Below, piece after piece: positions 8,556 through 18,436 of a stretch of 64,000 bases of DNA. Origin of the DNA: an uncultured Clostridia bacterium (GTDB lineage: Bacteria; Bacillota; Clostridia; Christensenellales; Borkfalkiaceae); contig CASDOP010000001.1 of NCBI GenBank assembly GCA_949282385.1, positions 62,001-126,000 of the forward strand, written 5' to 3'. The position numbers and the translations under genes were made by a program. Within the stretch, counting starts at the first letter, position 1. Each line of letters starts with the position of its first letter. The notes under the pieces were generated by a model, which had not been told where the DNA came from, searched no databases, and saw only the letters and a program-made list of their open reading frames with translations.

Positions 8556-10531
8556 TGGCAAAAATAAACATATTATCCGAGGAAATCTGCAACAGAATAG
8601 CGGCGGGCGAAGTCATCGACAGACCTTATTCCGCAGTAAAAGAGATGATTGAAAACAGTCTCGACGCTGGCGCAACCGAAATCGAGATTTATATCGAGCG
8701 CGGCGGAAAGGATCTTGTAAGGGTGGTCGATAACGGTTGCGGCATAGAAAAAGACGACATGCGCGCGGCTTTCTTTTCGCATGCCACGAGCAAAATTTCT
8801 ACCGTTGAGGATATCGATAAAATAACTACTCTCGGTTTCAGGGGCGAAGCTCTCGCAACGATAGCTGCCATTTCAAAAGTTGAGCTTGTAAGCGCGACCG
8901 ATGGCAACGGTGCTTACAAGGTCGAATGCGACGGAGAGTATATCGGCAAAGTTCAGCCTGCGGCGTTTGAAAAAGGTACTTCTATTACAATGCGCAACAT
9001 CTTTTTCAATACCCCCGTCAGACTTAAATTTCTTAAAACAGATAAAAAAGAAGAGGCGGACATTACTGCTTTCGTTACGCGCTACATTCTTTGCAATCCC
9101 CGCGTTGCTTTCAGGTATTACGCCGACGGAAAACTCGTTTTGCAGTCTTACGGCGGAGGCTTGGAAGAAGCTATTGCACAGGTTTACGGCGCTTCGTTCC
9201 TGTCGCAGTGTTTTAAAATAAATGCTGACAGAAACGACTTGAAGATTTACGGATTTATAGGAAACCAGAACTTTTTCAAGCCGAACAAGAGCTATCAGAA
9301 TATCTTTCTGAACGGCAGATGTATAGTAAACAACGTCATTTCTTCGGCAATTTCTCAGGCATACGCGCCGTATGCTATGAAGCGAAATTACGCCGCATAC
9401 GTTCTTTTTGTAGACGTTCCTGCTGACATTGTCGACGTAAACGTTCACCCCAACAAAGCGGACGTGCGTTTTGTGGACAATCAGCTCATTTACGGCACGG
9501 TTTATAAAGTTATTTCGTCCGTCTTAGACGGCACGGCAAAGGCTGCAGATTTTGTCGTTGAAAACACGCGAGTACCCGAAATTAAGTCAACTTTTGCCGA
9601 AAACACATCGAAAAATGCCGTGTATGCGGCAGATTATTCGCAGAGCGGCAAGGTTTACGATAAGAACTTCGACGACGTAAAGATGCCCGTCTTCAAGCCT
9701 GACGGCAGTATTTCAGTAAAGAAAGAGGAACAAAGCGTTTCATCTTTTCAAAACGCTCAGGAAAGCGTTTTTGAACGCATGGAAAAGAGGGGCGCAGAGG
9801 TCGAAAGTATAGAAAATTTGCCTCTTCACAGGGTGTTTGCGCCTATAAATAATGTTACAAGAATGCAGGCGTGCGGCGGTATAGTCAGTCCCGACGCGGC
9901 TACAAAAGCTGAAGAAGAGCGCAAAGAAAAGCAGGAACAACAAAAAATCAGCTATGAAAGCTGGAAATACAAGGGTGAGCTTTTCAACACCTATCTTCTT
10001 TATGAATGTGCAGATGAGGTCTATCTTATTGACCAGCATGCCGCGCACGAAAGATTGATTTTCGATGCGTTGATGGAAAAACTGCGTTCAAGGCAGTCTG
10101 TTGCGCGACAGGGAATGATTATTCCGTATATTCTCGACCTGAATGCGTCCGAGAGCGCGTTTATCTTTTCGCATTTGCAGCTTATACGCTCTATGGGGTT
10201 CGATATTGAGCCGTTCGGCGCGTGCGCTTACAGGGTTAACGAAGTTCCACTGGATTTACAAAATATAAATCTTAGCGATTTCTTTGCAGAACTTCTGCGC
10301 GATTTAGACAACCTTCAATCTATCAAACTTGAAGATGTTCTGCGCGAAAAAATAGCCATGACTGCATGCAAACATGCGGTAAAAGGCGGAATGGCGCTGA
10401 CGGCTGCTGAAAAAGACAAACTTGTAGAGATGATGAAAGGCGATACGGGGCTTAAATGCCCGCATGGGCGTCCCGTCTGCGTAAGACTTACCAAATACCA
10501 GATTGAAAAAATGTTCAAAAGGATTGTGTAA
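8555..10531 (+). CDS. mutL: DNA mismatch repair protein MutL (endonuclease type)
   Basis: It links MutS mismatch recognition to strand incision. The N-terminal GHKL ATPase shows ENSLDAGA, DNGCGIE and GFRGEALATI motifs. A variable acidic linker (about residues 320-480) follows. The C-terminal domain has DQHAAHER (near residue 492), ACKHAVKGG and CPHGRP (near residue 635), the metal-binding motifs of the nicking MutL class found in bacteria without MutH. The start overlaps the mutS stop by one base and miaA follows after 2 bases. Confidence 0.96.
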   Translation: MAKINILSEEICNRIAAGEVIDRPYSAVKEMIENSLDAGATEIEIYIERGGKDLVRVVDNGCGIEKDDMRAAFFSHATSKISTVEDIDKITTLGFRGEALATIAAISKVELVSATDGNGAYKVECDGEYIGKVQPAAFEKGTSITMRNIFFNTPVRLKFLKTDKKEEADITAFVTRYILCNPRVAFRYYADGKLVLQSYGGGLEEAIAQVYGASFLSQCFKINADRNDLKIYGFIGNQNFFKPNKSYQNIFLNGRCIVNNVISSAISQAYAPYAMKRNYAAYVLFVDVPADIVDVNVHPNKADVRFVDNQLIYGTVYKVISSVLDGTAKAADFVVENTRVPEIKSTFAENTSKNAVYAADYSQSGKVYDKNFDDVKMPVFKPDGSISVKKEEQSVSSFQNAQESVFERMEKRGAEVESIENLPLHRVFAPINNVTRMQACGGIVSPDAATKAEEERKEKQEQQKISYESWKYKGELFNTYLLYECADEVYLIDQHAAHERLIFDALMEKLRSRQSVARQGMIIPYILDLNASESAFIFSHLQLIRSMGFDIEPFGACAYRVNEVPLDLQNINLSDFFAELLRDLDNLQSIKLEDVLREKIAMTACKHAVKGGMALTAAEKDKLVEMMKGDTGLKCPHGRPVCVRLTKYQIEKMFKRIV

Positions 10532-10533
10532 GA

Positions 10534-11436
10534 GTGAAAAAAGTGCTTGTAATATGCGGCGCAACGGCTACAGGTAAGACGGCGCTTGCGGCAAATTCCG
10601 CTCTCGCTCTCGGTTCGGAAGTGATTTCGGCAGATTCGCAGCTGATTTACCGCGGATTGGATATTGGTACTGCAAAGCCGACGGAAGAAGAAAAACTCGG
10701 CGTGCCGCACAGAATGATTGACGTCGTCAATCCTAAAGAAAAATATTCTGTTTCCGATTATAAAATTGCCGCAATGGCGCACATGCAAAGGCTCATAAAC
10801 GGCGGAAAAATTCCTGTAATTTGCGGAGGGACGGGGTTTTACATCAATTCGTTGTTGTTTGATCTTGGTTACGGTGGCACGCAGGGTGATGACAAAGTGC
10901 GTGAAAAATATGCCCGCATACTCGAAGAGAGGGGAAAAGAATATCTTTTTTCTCTGCTTGAAAAAGTGGACGAGCCGTCCTCAAAGACAATTCATCCCAA
11001 CGATACGAAGCGCGTTATACGCGCTCTCGAAATTTATGAACTGAGCGGCAAGCGCAAATCTGATCAGTGCGACGAACTCAATCCCGTCTGCGATTATCTT
11101 GCCGTTGCGATAGATTATCCGCGCGATGAACTTTATTTAAGGATAGATAAGCGAGTTGACGAAATGTTCGATCGCGGGCTTGTAGAAGAGGTAAAAGGTT
11201 TGCTTTCGGAAGGCGTGGACGAAAATTGTCAGTCTATGCAGGCGATAGGATACAAAGAAGTGCTTGAAGGGCTTAAAAATGGCTATTCACAAAGTACTAT
11301 GCGTGACATAATAAAGAAAAATACGCGTCATTACGCCAAAAGGCAGATTACCTTTTTCAAAAAATTGCCTTCGCTTGTATGGATTAAACCAGACTGCGCA
11401 AACACGGTATATGTTTTGGAGCTATTGAATGATTAA
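10534..11436 (+). CDS. miaA: tRNA dimethylallyltransferase MiaA
   Basis: It transfers a dimethylallyl group to A37 of tRNAs, giving the substrate of MiaB at the start of the same operon. The N-terminal P-loop is GATATGKT (residues 9-16), followed by SADSQLIYRGLDIGTAKP, typical of the family. Length (300) is normal. Translation starts at GTG 10534, which gives the conserved N terminus; no upstream ATG is available. The 3' end overlaps the next gene by 8 bases. Confidence 0.95.
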   Translation: MKKVLVICGATATGKTALAANSALALGSEVISADSQLIYRGLDIGTAKPTEEEKLGVPHRMIDVVNPKEKYSVSDYKIAAMAHMQRLINGGKIPVICGGTGFYINSLLFDLGYGGTQGDDKVREKYARILEERGKEYLFSLLEKVDEPSSKTIHPNDTKRVIRALEIYELSGKRKSDQCDELNPVCDYLAVAIDYPRDELYLRIDKRVDEMFDRGLVEEVKGLLSEGVDENCQSMQAIGYKEVLEGLKNGYSQSTMRDIIKKNTRHYAKRQITFFKKLPSLVWIKPDCANTVYVLELLND

Positions 11437-12658
11437 TTTTGAAGAATATATAAAAGACTGCGAAAAGCGGCTTAAAGATAAATTTAAAGAGATAGACGAC
11501 ATCGCTTACGTTAACCAGAGCAAGGTTCTGGAAGCGTTCAGAAAAAACAGGATTGCCATGCGTCATTTTTGTGGCACGAGCGGCTACGGTTACGGCGACG
11601 AGGGCAGGGACTGCCTCGGTCAGATTTATGCTGACGCTTTCGGTGCGGAAAAGGGTATCGTTTCGCCTCATCTTTTGTCGGGTACGCATTCTCTTTCCGT
11701 TGCGCTTTTCGGACTTTTAATGCCTGGCGACGAACTTTTTTGCGTCAGCGGCATGCCTTACGACACTATCCGCCCCGTAATTTTGGGAGAAAATATCGGC
11801 TCTTTAAAAGATTACGGTATTAAATTTAGTTGCTGTGAACTGGACAAGGACGGCAATTTTGATTTAAGCGCAATAAAAAGTTCGCTTAATTCAAAGACAA
11901 AAGTCGTTTATATTCAGCGTTCGCGCGGTTATGAGCTAAGAGACGCTTTTTCGTGCGAAGAAATAGGGAAAGTATGTCAGTTCGTAAGAAAATGCGGCTT
12001 TGACGGCTGTATTTTTGTAGATAACTGTTACGGCGAATTTGTAGAAAAATGCGAGCCTACGGACTGCGGAGCGGACATTATCGTAGGTTCGCTTATAAAA
12101 AATGCCGGCGGAGGCATTGCTCCTACGGGCGGTTATATCTGCGGAAAGGGTGAGTATATCGAAAAAATCGGCAGGAGGCTCACCGCGCCGTCGATAGGTC
12201 TGGAAGTAGGCTCGTTCGAGAGCGGTTACAGATATTTTTATCAGGGACTTTTCATGGCGCCCCATACGGTTGCGCAGGCATTGAAGTGTTCGCTTCTCAT
12301 CGGTATCGCGCTCACTGACCTCGGGTTTAAAAACTATCCCTCGATAGATAAAATGCCTTACGACATTACGCGTTGCATTCAGTTCGACAGCGCGGATAAG
12401 ATGATTGATTTCATAAGGGAAGTGCAGTATGCCTCGCCCGTTGACAGCTACGTTACCTGCGAACCCTGGGACATGCCCGGCTACAACGATGAAATTATTA
12501 TGGCGGCTGGTACTTTCGTTTCGGGAGCTTCGATAGAACTATCTGCTGACGGTCCCGTAAAACCGCCTTATATCGCTTACTTCCAGGGCGGTCTTACCTA
12601 CGAACACGGTAAATGCGCGTTGAGGCGCATTCTCGAAAAACTTGAAAAATATAATTAA
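11429..12658 (+). CDS. YnbB-like PLP enzyme ('aluminium resistance'/methionine gamma-lyase family)
   Basis: A fold-type I PLP enzyme of the family annotated as methionine gamma-lyase family or aluminium resistance protein; the true substrate is not established. The PLP lysine is in GSLIKNAGGGIAPTGGY. The N terminus has the conserved HFCGTSGYGYGDEGRD. The 409-residue length is normal. A GGAG ribosome binding site lies inside the miaA 3' end. In Bacillus the homologue also sits near the miaA-hfq region, which supports a conserved but unexplained link. A strong terminator follows. Confidence 0.85.
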   Translation: MINFEEYIKDCEKRLKDKFKEIDDIAYVNQSKVLEAFRKNRIAMRHFCGTSGYGYGDEGRDCLGQIYADAFGAEKGIVSPHLLSGTHSLSVALFGLLMPGDELFCVSGMPYDTIRPVILGENIGSLKDYGIKFSCCELDKDGNFDLSAIKSSLNSKTKVVYIQRSRGYELRDAFSCEEIGKVCQFVRKCGFDGCIFVDNCYGEFVEKCEPTDCGADIIVGSLIKNAGGGIAPTGGYICGKGEYIEKIGRRLTAPSIGLEVGSFESGYRYFYQGLFMAPHTVAQALKCSLLIGIALTDLGFKNYPSIDKMPYDITRCIQFDSADKMIDFIREVQYASPVDSYVTCEPWDMPGYNDEIIMAAGTFVSGASIELSADGPVKPPYIAYFQGGLTYEHGKCALRRILEKLEKYN

Positions 12659-12742
12659 ATTGCACTTTTTAACTTAAAATTACCTATTTTTTATATAAAT
12701 ACGCCTTAATTTATGTGGCGCTAACAATTTTCAAGCAAATTA

Positions 12743-12772
12743 AAACCCCCGAACGTTTGCGTTCGGGGGTTT
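12743..12772. terminator. Bidirectional intrinsic terminator
   Basis: A perfect 13-bp GC-rich stem (12743-12755 with 12760-12772) with a TTTG loop, flanked by A- and T-runs. It separates the convergent miaB-ynbB and groES-groEL operons. Confidence 0.9.
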
Positions 12773-12800
12773 GTTTCATGTTTATTTATCTTTTAAATGA

Positions 12801-14441
<1,641 letters not shown>

Positions 14442-14445
14442 TTAA

Positions 14446-14730
14446 TTATTCAACTATAGCCAGTATGTCGCTCTGGCGGATAATCGTGTATTCCTTGCCG
14501 TCAACTTTAACTTCGGTGCCGCTGTATTTGGAAAGAAGCACCTTGTCGCCGACGCTGACCTGCATTTTAACTTCCTTGCCGTCGATAATTCCGCCGGGAC
14601 CGACTGCGACGACTACGCAAACGGCGGGTTTTTCCTGCGATGCGGCTGCAAGATAAAGTCCGGATTTGGTCTTTTCTTCTGCCTTAACGCTTTCGACAAC
14701 AACCTTGTCGAATAAAGGTTTTATATTCAT
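14446..14730 (-). CDS. groES: Co-chaperonin GroES
   Basis: The 94-residue GroEL cap. It has the conserved NIKPLFDKVVVE start, the mobile-loop region KTKSGLYLAAASQEKP, and the GDKVLLSKYSGTEVKVDGKEY C-terminal segment. A GGAGGAAT ribosome binding site precedes the ATG. First gene of the groES-groEL operon. Confidence 0.97.
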   Translation of the reverse strand: MNIKPLFDKVVVESVKAEEKTKSGLYLAAASQEKPAVCVVVAVGPGGIIDGKEVKMQVSVGDKVLLSKYSGTEVKVDGKEYTIIRQSDILAIVE

Positions 14731-14771
14731 ATAACCTATTCCTCCGAAAAAATTTAAATATTTTTCAAATA

Positions 14772-14800
14772 TATTTATAAACTGACCAAAATAAAGTCAA
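14772..14800 (-). promoter_or_regulatory. groES-groEL promoter, possible CtsR half-site
   Basis: On the minus strand TTGACT (14800-14795) is followed after 17 bases by TAAATA (14777-14772), or after 15 by TATAAA. No CIRCE (HrcA) element is seen. TTTGACT overlapping the -35 matches one CtsR heptad, but the second heptad is poor, so heat-shock control by CtsR is only a possibility. Confidence 0.5.
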
Positions 14801-14818
14801 ACATGAGAAACTAAAAAA

Positions 14819-14847
14819 TTGCATTTTAAAGAAAAATATGGTAATAT
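14819..14847 (+). promoter_or_regulatory. Promoter for dCMP deaminase gene cluster
   Basis: TTGCAT (14819-14824), 17-base spacer, TAATAT (14842-14847) with a TGG extended -10. It sits 36 bases before the start codon and is divergent from the groES promoter. Confidence 0.6.
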
Positions 14848-14883
14848 AAATCAAAAGGCAGAGTTTAATCGGAGATTAATAAT

Positions 14884-15336
14884 ATGGATAAATGGGATAA
14901 GCGATTTATGGAGCTTGCCGAAGTCGTAGGTTCCTGGTCGAGTTGCTATAAAGAAAACAGACACGTCGGCGCTATAATCGTAAGGAACAAAAGGGTTATT
15001 GCGACAGGCTACAACGGCGCTCCCCAAGGCATTAAAAGCTGTGTGGACAAGGGCGAATGCCTGCGCAACAAACTCAATATTGCGAGCGGCACGATGCAGG
15101 AACTGTGCTATGCCGTTCATGCCGAGCAGAATGCCATAATTCAGGCGGCGAGAGTGGGTTGCAGCGTAGAAGGTTGCACGCTTTACTGTACTCACCAGCC
15201 CTGCGTGATATGTGCGAAGATAATAATTAATTCGGGCATTTCGCGAGTGGTCTATAAGGACGGCTATCCCGATAAATTTTCCATGCAACTGTTTACAGAA
15301 GCGGGAGTATCTGTAGAAAAATACGAAAATCTTTAA
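14884..15336 (+). CDS. dCMP deaminase (ComEB-like zinc deaminase)
   Basis: It deaminates dCMP to dUMP to feed thymidylate synthesis. The zinc site is seen as AVHAEQNA (His and catalytic Glu) and PCVICAK (two cysteines). Length 150 fits the family. ATG 14884 is preceded by CGGAGA. It may be cotranscribed with the cyclophilin gene 14 bases downstream. Other small CDA-family deaminases are possible, but the N-terminal WDKRFMELAEVVGSWS segment is typical of dCMP deaminase. Confidence 0.9.
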   Translation: MDKWDKRFMELAEVVGSWSSCYKENRHVGAIIVRNKRVIATGYNGAPQGIKSCVDKGECLRNKLNIASGTMQELCYAVHAEQNAIIQAARVGCSVEGCTLYCTHQPCVICAKIIINSGISRVVYKDGYPDKFSMQLFTEAGVSVEKYENL

Positions 15337-15350
15337 ATAAAGGTATAAAT

Positions 15351-15872
15351 ATGAAAAATCCTCAGGTTACGATAACTATGGAAAACGGCGGCAAAATCGT
15401 GCTGGAACTTTATCCCGACAAGGCGCCGAATACCGTAAATAACTTTTTAAGCCTTGCAGGCAGCGGTTTTTACGACGGGCTGACCTTTCACCGCATAATC
15501 AGCGGCTTCATGATACAGGGCGGCGATCCTAACGGAACTGGTACGGGCGGTCCGGGCTATGCTATAAAGGGCGAATTTTCGCTCAACGGTTTCGTCGGCA
15601 ACGACATTAAGCATGCCCGCGGTGTAATTTCCATGGCGAGAGCAATGTCGCCAAACAGCGCAGGCTCGCAGTTTTTTATCATGCACGCAAACGCTTCCTA
15701 TCTCGACGGGCAGTATGCGGCTTTCGGCAAAGTTATAGAAGGAATGGAAGCGGTAGACGCAATAGCTTCCGTTGCGACAGATTTTAACGATAAACCCAGA
15801 AAGCCCCAGGTAATAAAGAGCATGACAATCGAAACTTTCGGCGTTGATTATCCTGCTCCTGTAAAATTCTGA
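15351..15872 (+). CDS. Peptidyl-prolyl cis-trans isomerase, cyclophilin type
   Basis: It catalyses proline isomerisation in protein folding. The single cyclophilin domain shows FHRIISGFMIQGGDP with the catalytic Arg, and SAGSQFFIMHANASYLDGQYAAFGKV. There is no signal peptide, so it is cytoplasmic. An AAAGG site precedes the ATG. Confidence 0.93.
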   Translation: MKNPQVTITMENGGKIVLELYPDKAPNTVNNFLSLAGSGFYDGLTFHRIISGFMIQGGDPNGTGTGGPGYAIKGEFSLNGFVGNDIKHARGVISMARAMSPNSAGSQFFIMHANASYLDGQYAAFGKVIEGMEAVDAIASVATDFNDKPRKPQVIKSMTIETFGVDYPAPVKF

Positions 15873-15877
15873 CTGAT

Positions 15878-16267
15878 ATGAATAAAAAAATTCTTATTTT
15901 CATTCTTGCCGGCATTGCCGTCGCCGCGATAGTGTGCATAATAACGGGCGTGGTCATGTATTCTTCGGCAATTTCCAAACAGATTTCCTTAGGCTCGCCC
16001 GATTATTCTGCGCTTCTTGACCAGAAAAAATCGGCTGTAGCCCTCGGACTTTTAATGGTAATTGTCGGTTGCACTTTCATTTCGCTTCCCGTAGCGGGTT
16101 TTATTTATCTGCTGGTCTCGTATTTGGTTGCAAAGAGGCGCAGAGAGAAAAAAGCCGCCTCTGACGTCAACGAAGACGTTGCTGCCGCGGACAGCGAAGA
16201 AGAAACTGTATTTCAGATTTCAGCGGCCGAGTCCGAAAATCATACAAATTCAACTGATAATATTTAA
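15878..16267 (+). CDS. Small two-helix membrane protein, unknown function
   Basis: Not recognised as a known family. The 129 residues have two predicted transmembrane segments (about 5-27 and 52-83), a short outside loop, a basic RRREKK stop-transfer stretch and an acidic, Ser/Glu-rich cytoplasmic tail. It begins 5 bases after the cyclophilin stop and precedes purB by 27 bases, so it belongs to the same transcription unit. Confidence 0.75.
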   Translation: MNKKILIFILAGIAVAAIVCIITGVVMYSSAISKQISLGSPDYSALLDQKKSAVALGLLMVIVGCTFISLPVAGFIYLLVSYLVAKRRREKKAASDVNEDVAAADSEEETVFQISAAESENHTNSTDNI

Positions 16268-16294
16268 GATAAATTTTAATATACGGAGTTTAAA

Positions 16295-17731
16295 ATGACA
16301 GATAATTCGGTTTACGTTAATCCACTCATCACAAGATACGCAAGCAGACAGATGTCGGAAAATTTTTCCGACGACAAGCGCTTCAGACTTTGGCGCAAGC
16401 TGTGGATTGCTCTTGCTGAATCGGAAATGGAGCTCGGTCTAAACATCACGCCCGAGCAGATTGCCGAAATGAAAAAATATGCCGACGACATAAACTACGA
16501 AACGGCAGAAAAGTTTGAAAGAGAGGTGCGCCACGACGTTATGGCTCACGTCAGGGCGTTCGGCAGCCAGGCAAAATCTGCTATGCCCATAATTCACCTC
16601 GGCGCAACCAGTTGTTTTGTCGATTGCAATTCCGAACTCATAATAATCCGCGACGCCATTTCCATAGTCAAGAGCAAACTTGTCAATGTAATGGATAAAT
16701 TGAGCAAATTTGCGCTTAAATATAAAGATTTGCCCACGCTCGGGTTTACTCATCTTCAGCCCGCACAGCTTACCACAGTTGGAAAGAGAGCTACGCTTTG
16801 GCTGCAGGACCTCATGATGGACTATGAAAATCTCGTTCACCTCGAAAAATGCTTCAAGTTGCGCGGCGTAAAAGGAACTACGGGTACGCAGGCAAGCTTT
16901 ATGGAGCTTTTCAACTGCGACACGGCAAAAGTCAAGGAACTTGAAAAGAAAGTCGTAAAAAAGATGGGTTGCGACAAGGTTTACGGCGTTACGGGACAGA
17001 CCTATCCCAGAAAATTCGATTATAACGTTCTCTGCGTGCTTTCGCAGATTGCGCAGAGCGCGTATAAATTTTCAAATGACATAAGAATTCTGCAGAACAT
17101 GAAGGAAATAGAAGAACCTTTTGAAAAATCTCAGATAGGTTCTTCCGCCATGGCATACAAGCGCAATCCCATGCGCTGCGAGAGAATGGGTTCGCTTGCG
17201 CGCTTCGTCATTTCGCTTCCTCTCAATTCCGCTGTTACGGCGTCTACGCAGTGGTTCGAAAGAACGCTCGACGATTCCGCGAACAGAAGAATTGTCAATG
17301 CGCAGGCTTTCCTCGCCGTAGACGGCATTCTCAACATTTACATGAACGTAAGCGAAAATCTCGTAGTTTACGATAAGGTAATAGCAAAGCACATAGCTGC
17401 GGAATTGCCCTTCATGGCAACCGAAAATATAATGATGGAGTGCGTAAAGGCGGGAGGAAACCGTCAGGAACTTCACGAAAGAATAAGAGTGCTTTCCATG
17501 GAAGCAGGCAAAAACGTTAAGGAACGCGGACTTGAAAACAACCTTATAGACCTTATTAAAAAAGACGACATGTTTGCCGCCGTCCGCGACAAGCTCGACG
17601 ACATTCTCGACGCGTCAAAATTTATTGGCAGAGCGCCCCAGCAGACGGAAGAATTCATTGCAGACGAGATTGCGCCCATTCTTAAAGAAAACGCGCAAAG
17701 CCTCGGACTTAAAGGCGAAGTCAGAGTATAA
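16295..17731 (+). CDS. purB: Adenylosuccinate lyase PurB
   Basis: It splits SAICAR and adenylosuccinate to release fumarate in purine synthesis. The fumarase/aspartase superfamily signature appears as GSSAMAYKRNPMRCE. Further marks are HLGATSCFVDCN and TLGFTHLQPAQ with the catalytic histidine region. Length 478 is normal. A CGGAG site precedes the ATG. The TAA overlaps the ATG of the Nudix gene (TAATG). Confidence 0.95.
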   Translation: MTDNSVYVNPLITRYASRQMSENFSDDKRFRLWRKLWIALAESEMELGLNITPEQIAEMKKYADDINYETAEKFEREVRHDVMAHVRAFGSQAKSAMPIIHLGATSCFVDCNSELIIIRDAISIVKSKLVNVMDKLSKFALKYKDLPTLGFTHLQPAQLTTVGKRATLWLQDLMMDYENLVHLEKCFKLRGVKGTTGTQASFMELFNCDTAKVKELEKKVVKKMGCDKVYGVTGQTYPRKFDYNVLCVLSQIAQSAYKFSNDIRILQNMKEIEEPFEKSQIGSSAMAYKRNPMRCERMGSLARFVISLPLNSAVTASTQWFERTLDDSANRRIVNAQAFLAVDGILNIYMNVSENLVVYDKVIAKHIAAELPFMATENIMMECVKAGGNRQELHERIRVLSMEAGKNVKERGLENNLIDLIKKDDMFAAVRDKLDDILDASKFIGRAPQQTEEFIADEIAPILKENAQSLGLKGEVRV

Positions 17732-18180
17732 TGAAAAAAAGATTTTTAACGCCCACGTCCGTCGTTGTGCTTATAAAGAGCGCCGACGGCGGACGAATTC
17801 TTATGCAAAAGCGTAAAAATACTGGTTTTGCGGACGGAATGTGGGATTTTGCCTGTTCTGGACACGTTGAAGAGGGTGAAAGCATGACGGAAGCGTGCGC
17901 CAGAGAGTGCGCTGAAGAGCTGAAAATAAAGGCTTCTCCGCGCGATTTCACCTTTTTGACTTTTGTTTACAAGACGGACGAGGACGCAACCTATTGTTAC
18001 GGCTATTTCGGTCTTGACAGATACGAAGGCGCACCGTGCATAGGCGAACCAGAAAAATGCGGCGGTCTTGCCTGGTTCGATATAAATAATCTGCCCGAAA
18101 ATATCATTCCAGACAGAAAAACCGCCCTCGAAGCGGCAGAAAACGGCGTACATTTTCTTGAATACGGGTGGCAAAAATAA
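17731..18180 (+). CDS. Nudix hydrolase
   Basis: A small pyrophosphohydrolase of unknown substrate. The Nudix box is present as GHVEEGESMTEACARECAEEL (read from the GX5EX7REUXEE pattern at about residues 38-60). The 149-residue single-domain form resembles MutT/8-oxo-dGTP or ADP-ribose hydrolases, but substrate cannot be told from sequence. It is translationally coupled to purB and is the last host gene before the prophage. Confidence 0.88.
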   Translation: MKKRFLTPTSVVVLIKSADGGRILMQKRKNTGFADGMWDFACSGHVEEGESMTEACARECAEELKIKASPRDFTFLTFVYKTDEDATYCYGYFGLDRYEGAPCIGEPEKCGGLAWFDINNLPENIIPDRKTALEAAENGVHFLEYGWQK

Positions 18181-18181
18181 A

Positions 18182-18208
18182 ACAGCCCGCGCAAATAGCG
18201 CAGGCTGT
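18182..18208 (-). terminator. Hairpin with T-tract on minus strand
   Basis: An 11-bp stem (18182-18192 with 18198-18208, one mismatch) directly after the Nudix stop. Only the minus-strand reading is followed by a T-rich run, so it would stop leftward transcripts leaving the prophage. On the plus strand no T-tract follows. Confidence 0.55.
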
Positions 18209-18236
18209 CTGGCAGGGGAAACACGATACCAAAACA

Positions 18237-18289
18237 TACAATATGTGGTGTTAAAAATTAACGATTAGACACTATATATTGTATTTTTT
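18237..18289 (+). terminator. Intrinsic terminator after purB-Nudix
   Basis: A 15-bp stem with two G-U pairs (18237-18251 with 18269-18283), a 17-base loop and a run of six T. The near-symmetric arms could alternatively be integrase core-binding sites of attL, since this lies at the host-prophage boundary. Confidence 0.6.
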
Positions 18290-18291
18290 AT

Positions 18292-18313
18292 ATTTTAGTA
18301 ACATTTTAGTAAC
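18292..18313. repeat. Tandem 11-bp repeats, possible integrase arm sites (attL region)
   Basis: Two perfect tandem copies of ATTTTAGTAAC lie between the last host gene and the integrase gene, where arm-type binding sites of tyrosine integrases are expected. The crossover core cannot be fixed because attR is outside the window. Confidence 0.4.
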
Positions 18314-18329
18314 TTTTTGCATAAAAAAT

Positions 18330-18357
18330 GCGTTAAAGTGTTGCCGCACCTTAACGC
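18330..18357 (-). terminator. Terminator of integrase gene
   Basis: An 11-bp stem with one mismatch (18330-18340 with 18347-18357), followed on the minus strand by T6 (bases 18328-18323). It lies about 80 bases after the integrase stop. Confidence 0.75.
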
Positions 18358-18436
18358 AAAAAAATTTAAAATGGACGCATCGCATCCAAGTAGACAATAA
18401 TATATAAGCGGCCTTTAATTGCTTGTCAAGAAGTTA

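Noticed and set aside
14784..14804. Full CtsR operator upstream of groES
   Set aside because: Only one heptad fits; the second has several mismatches or wrong spacing.
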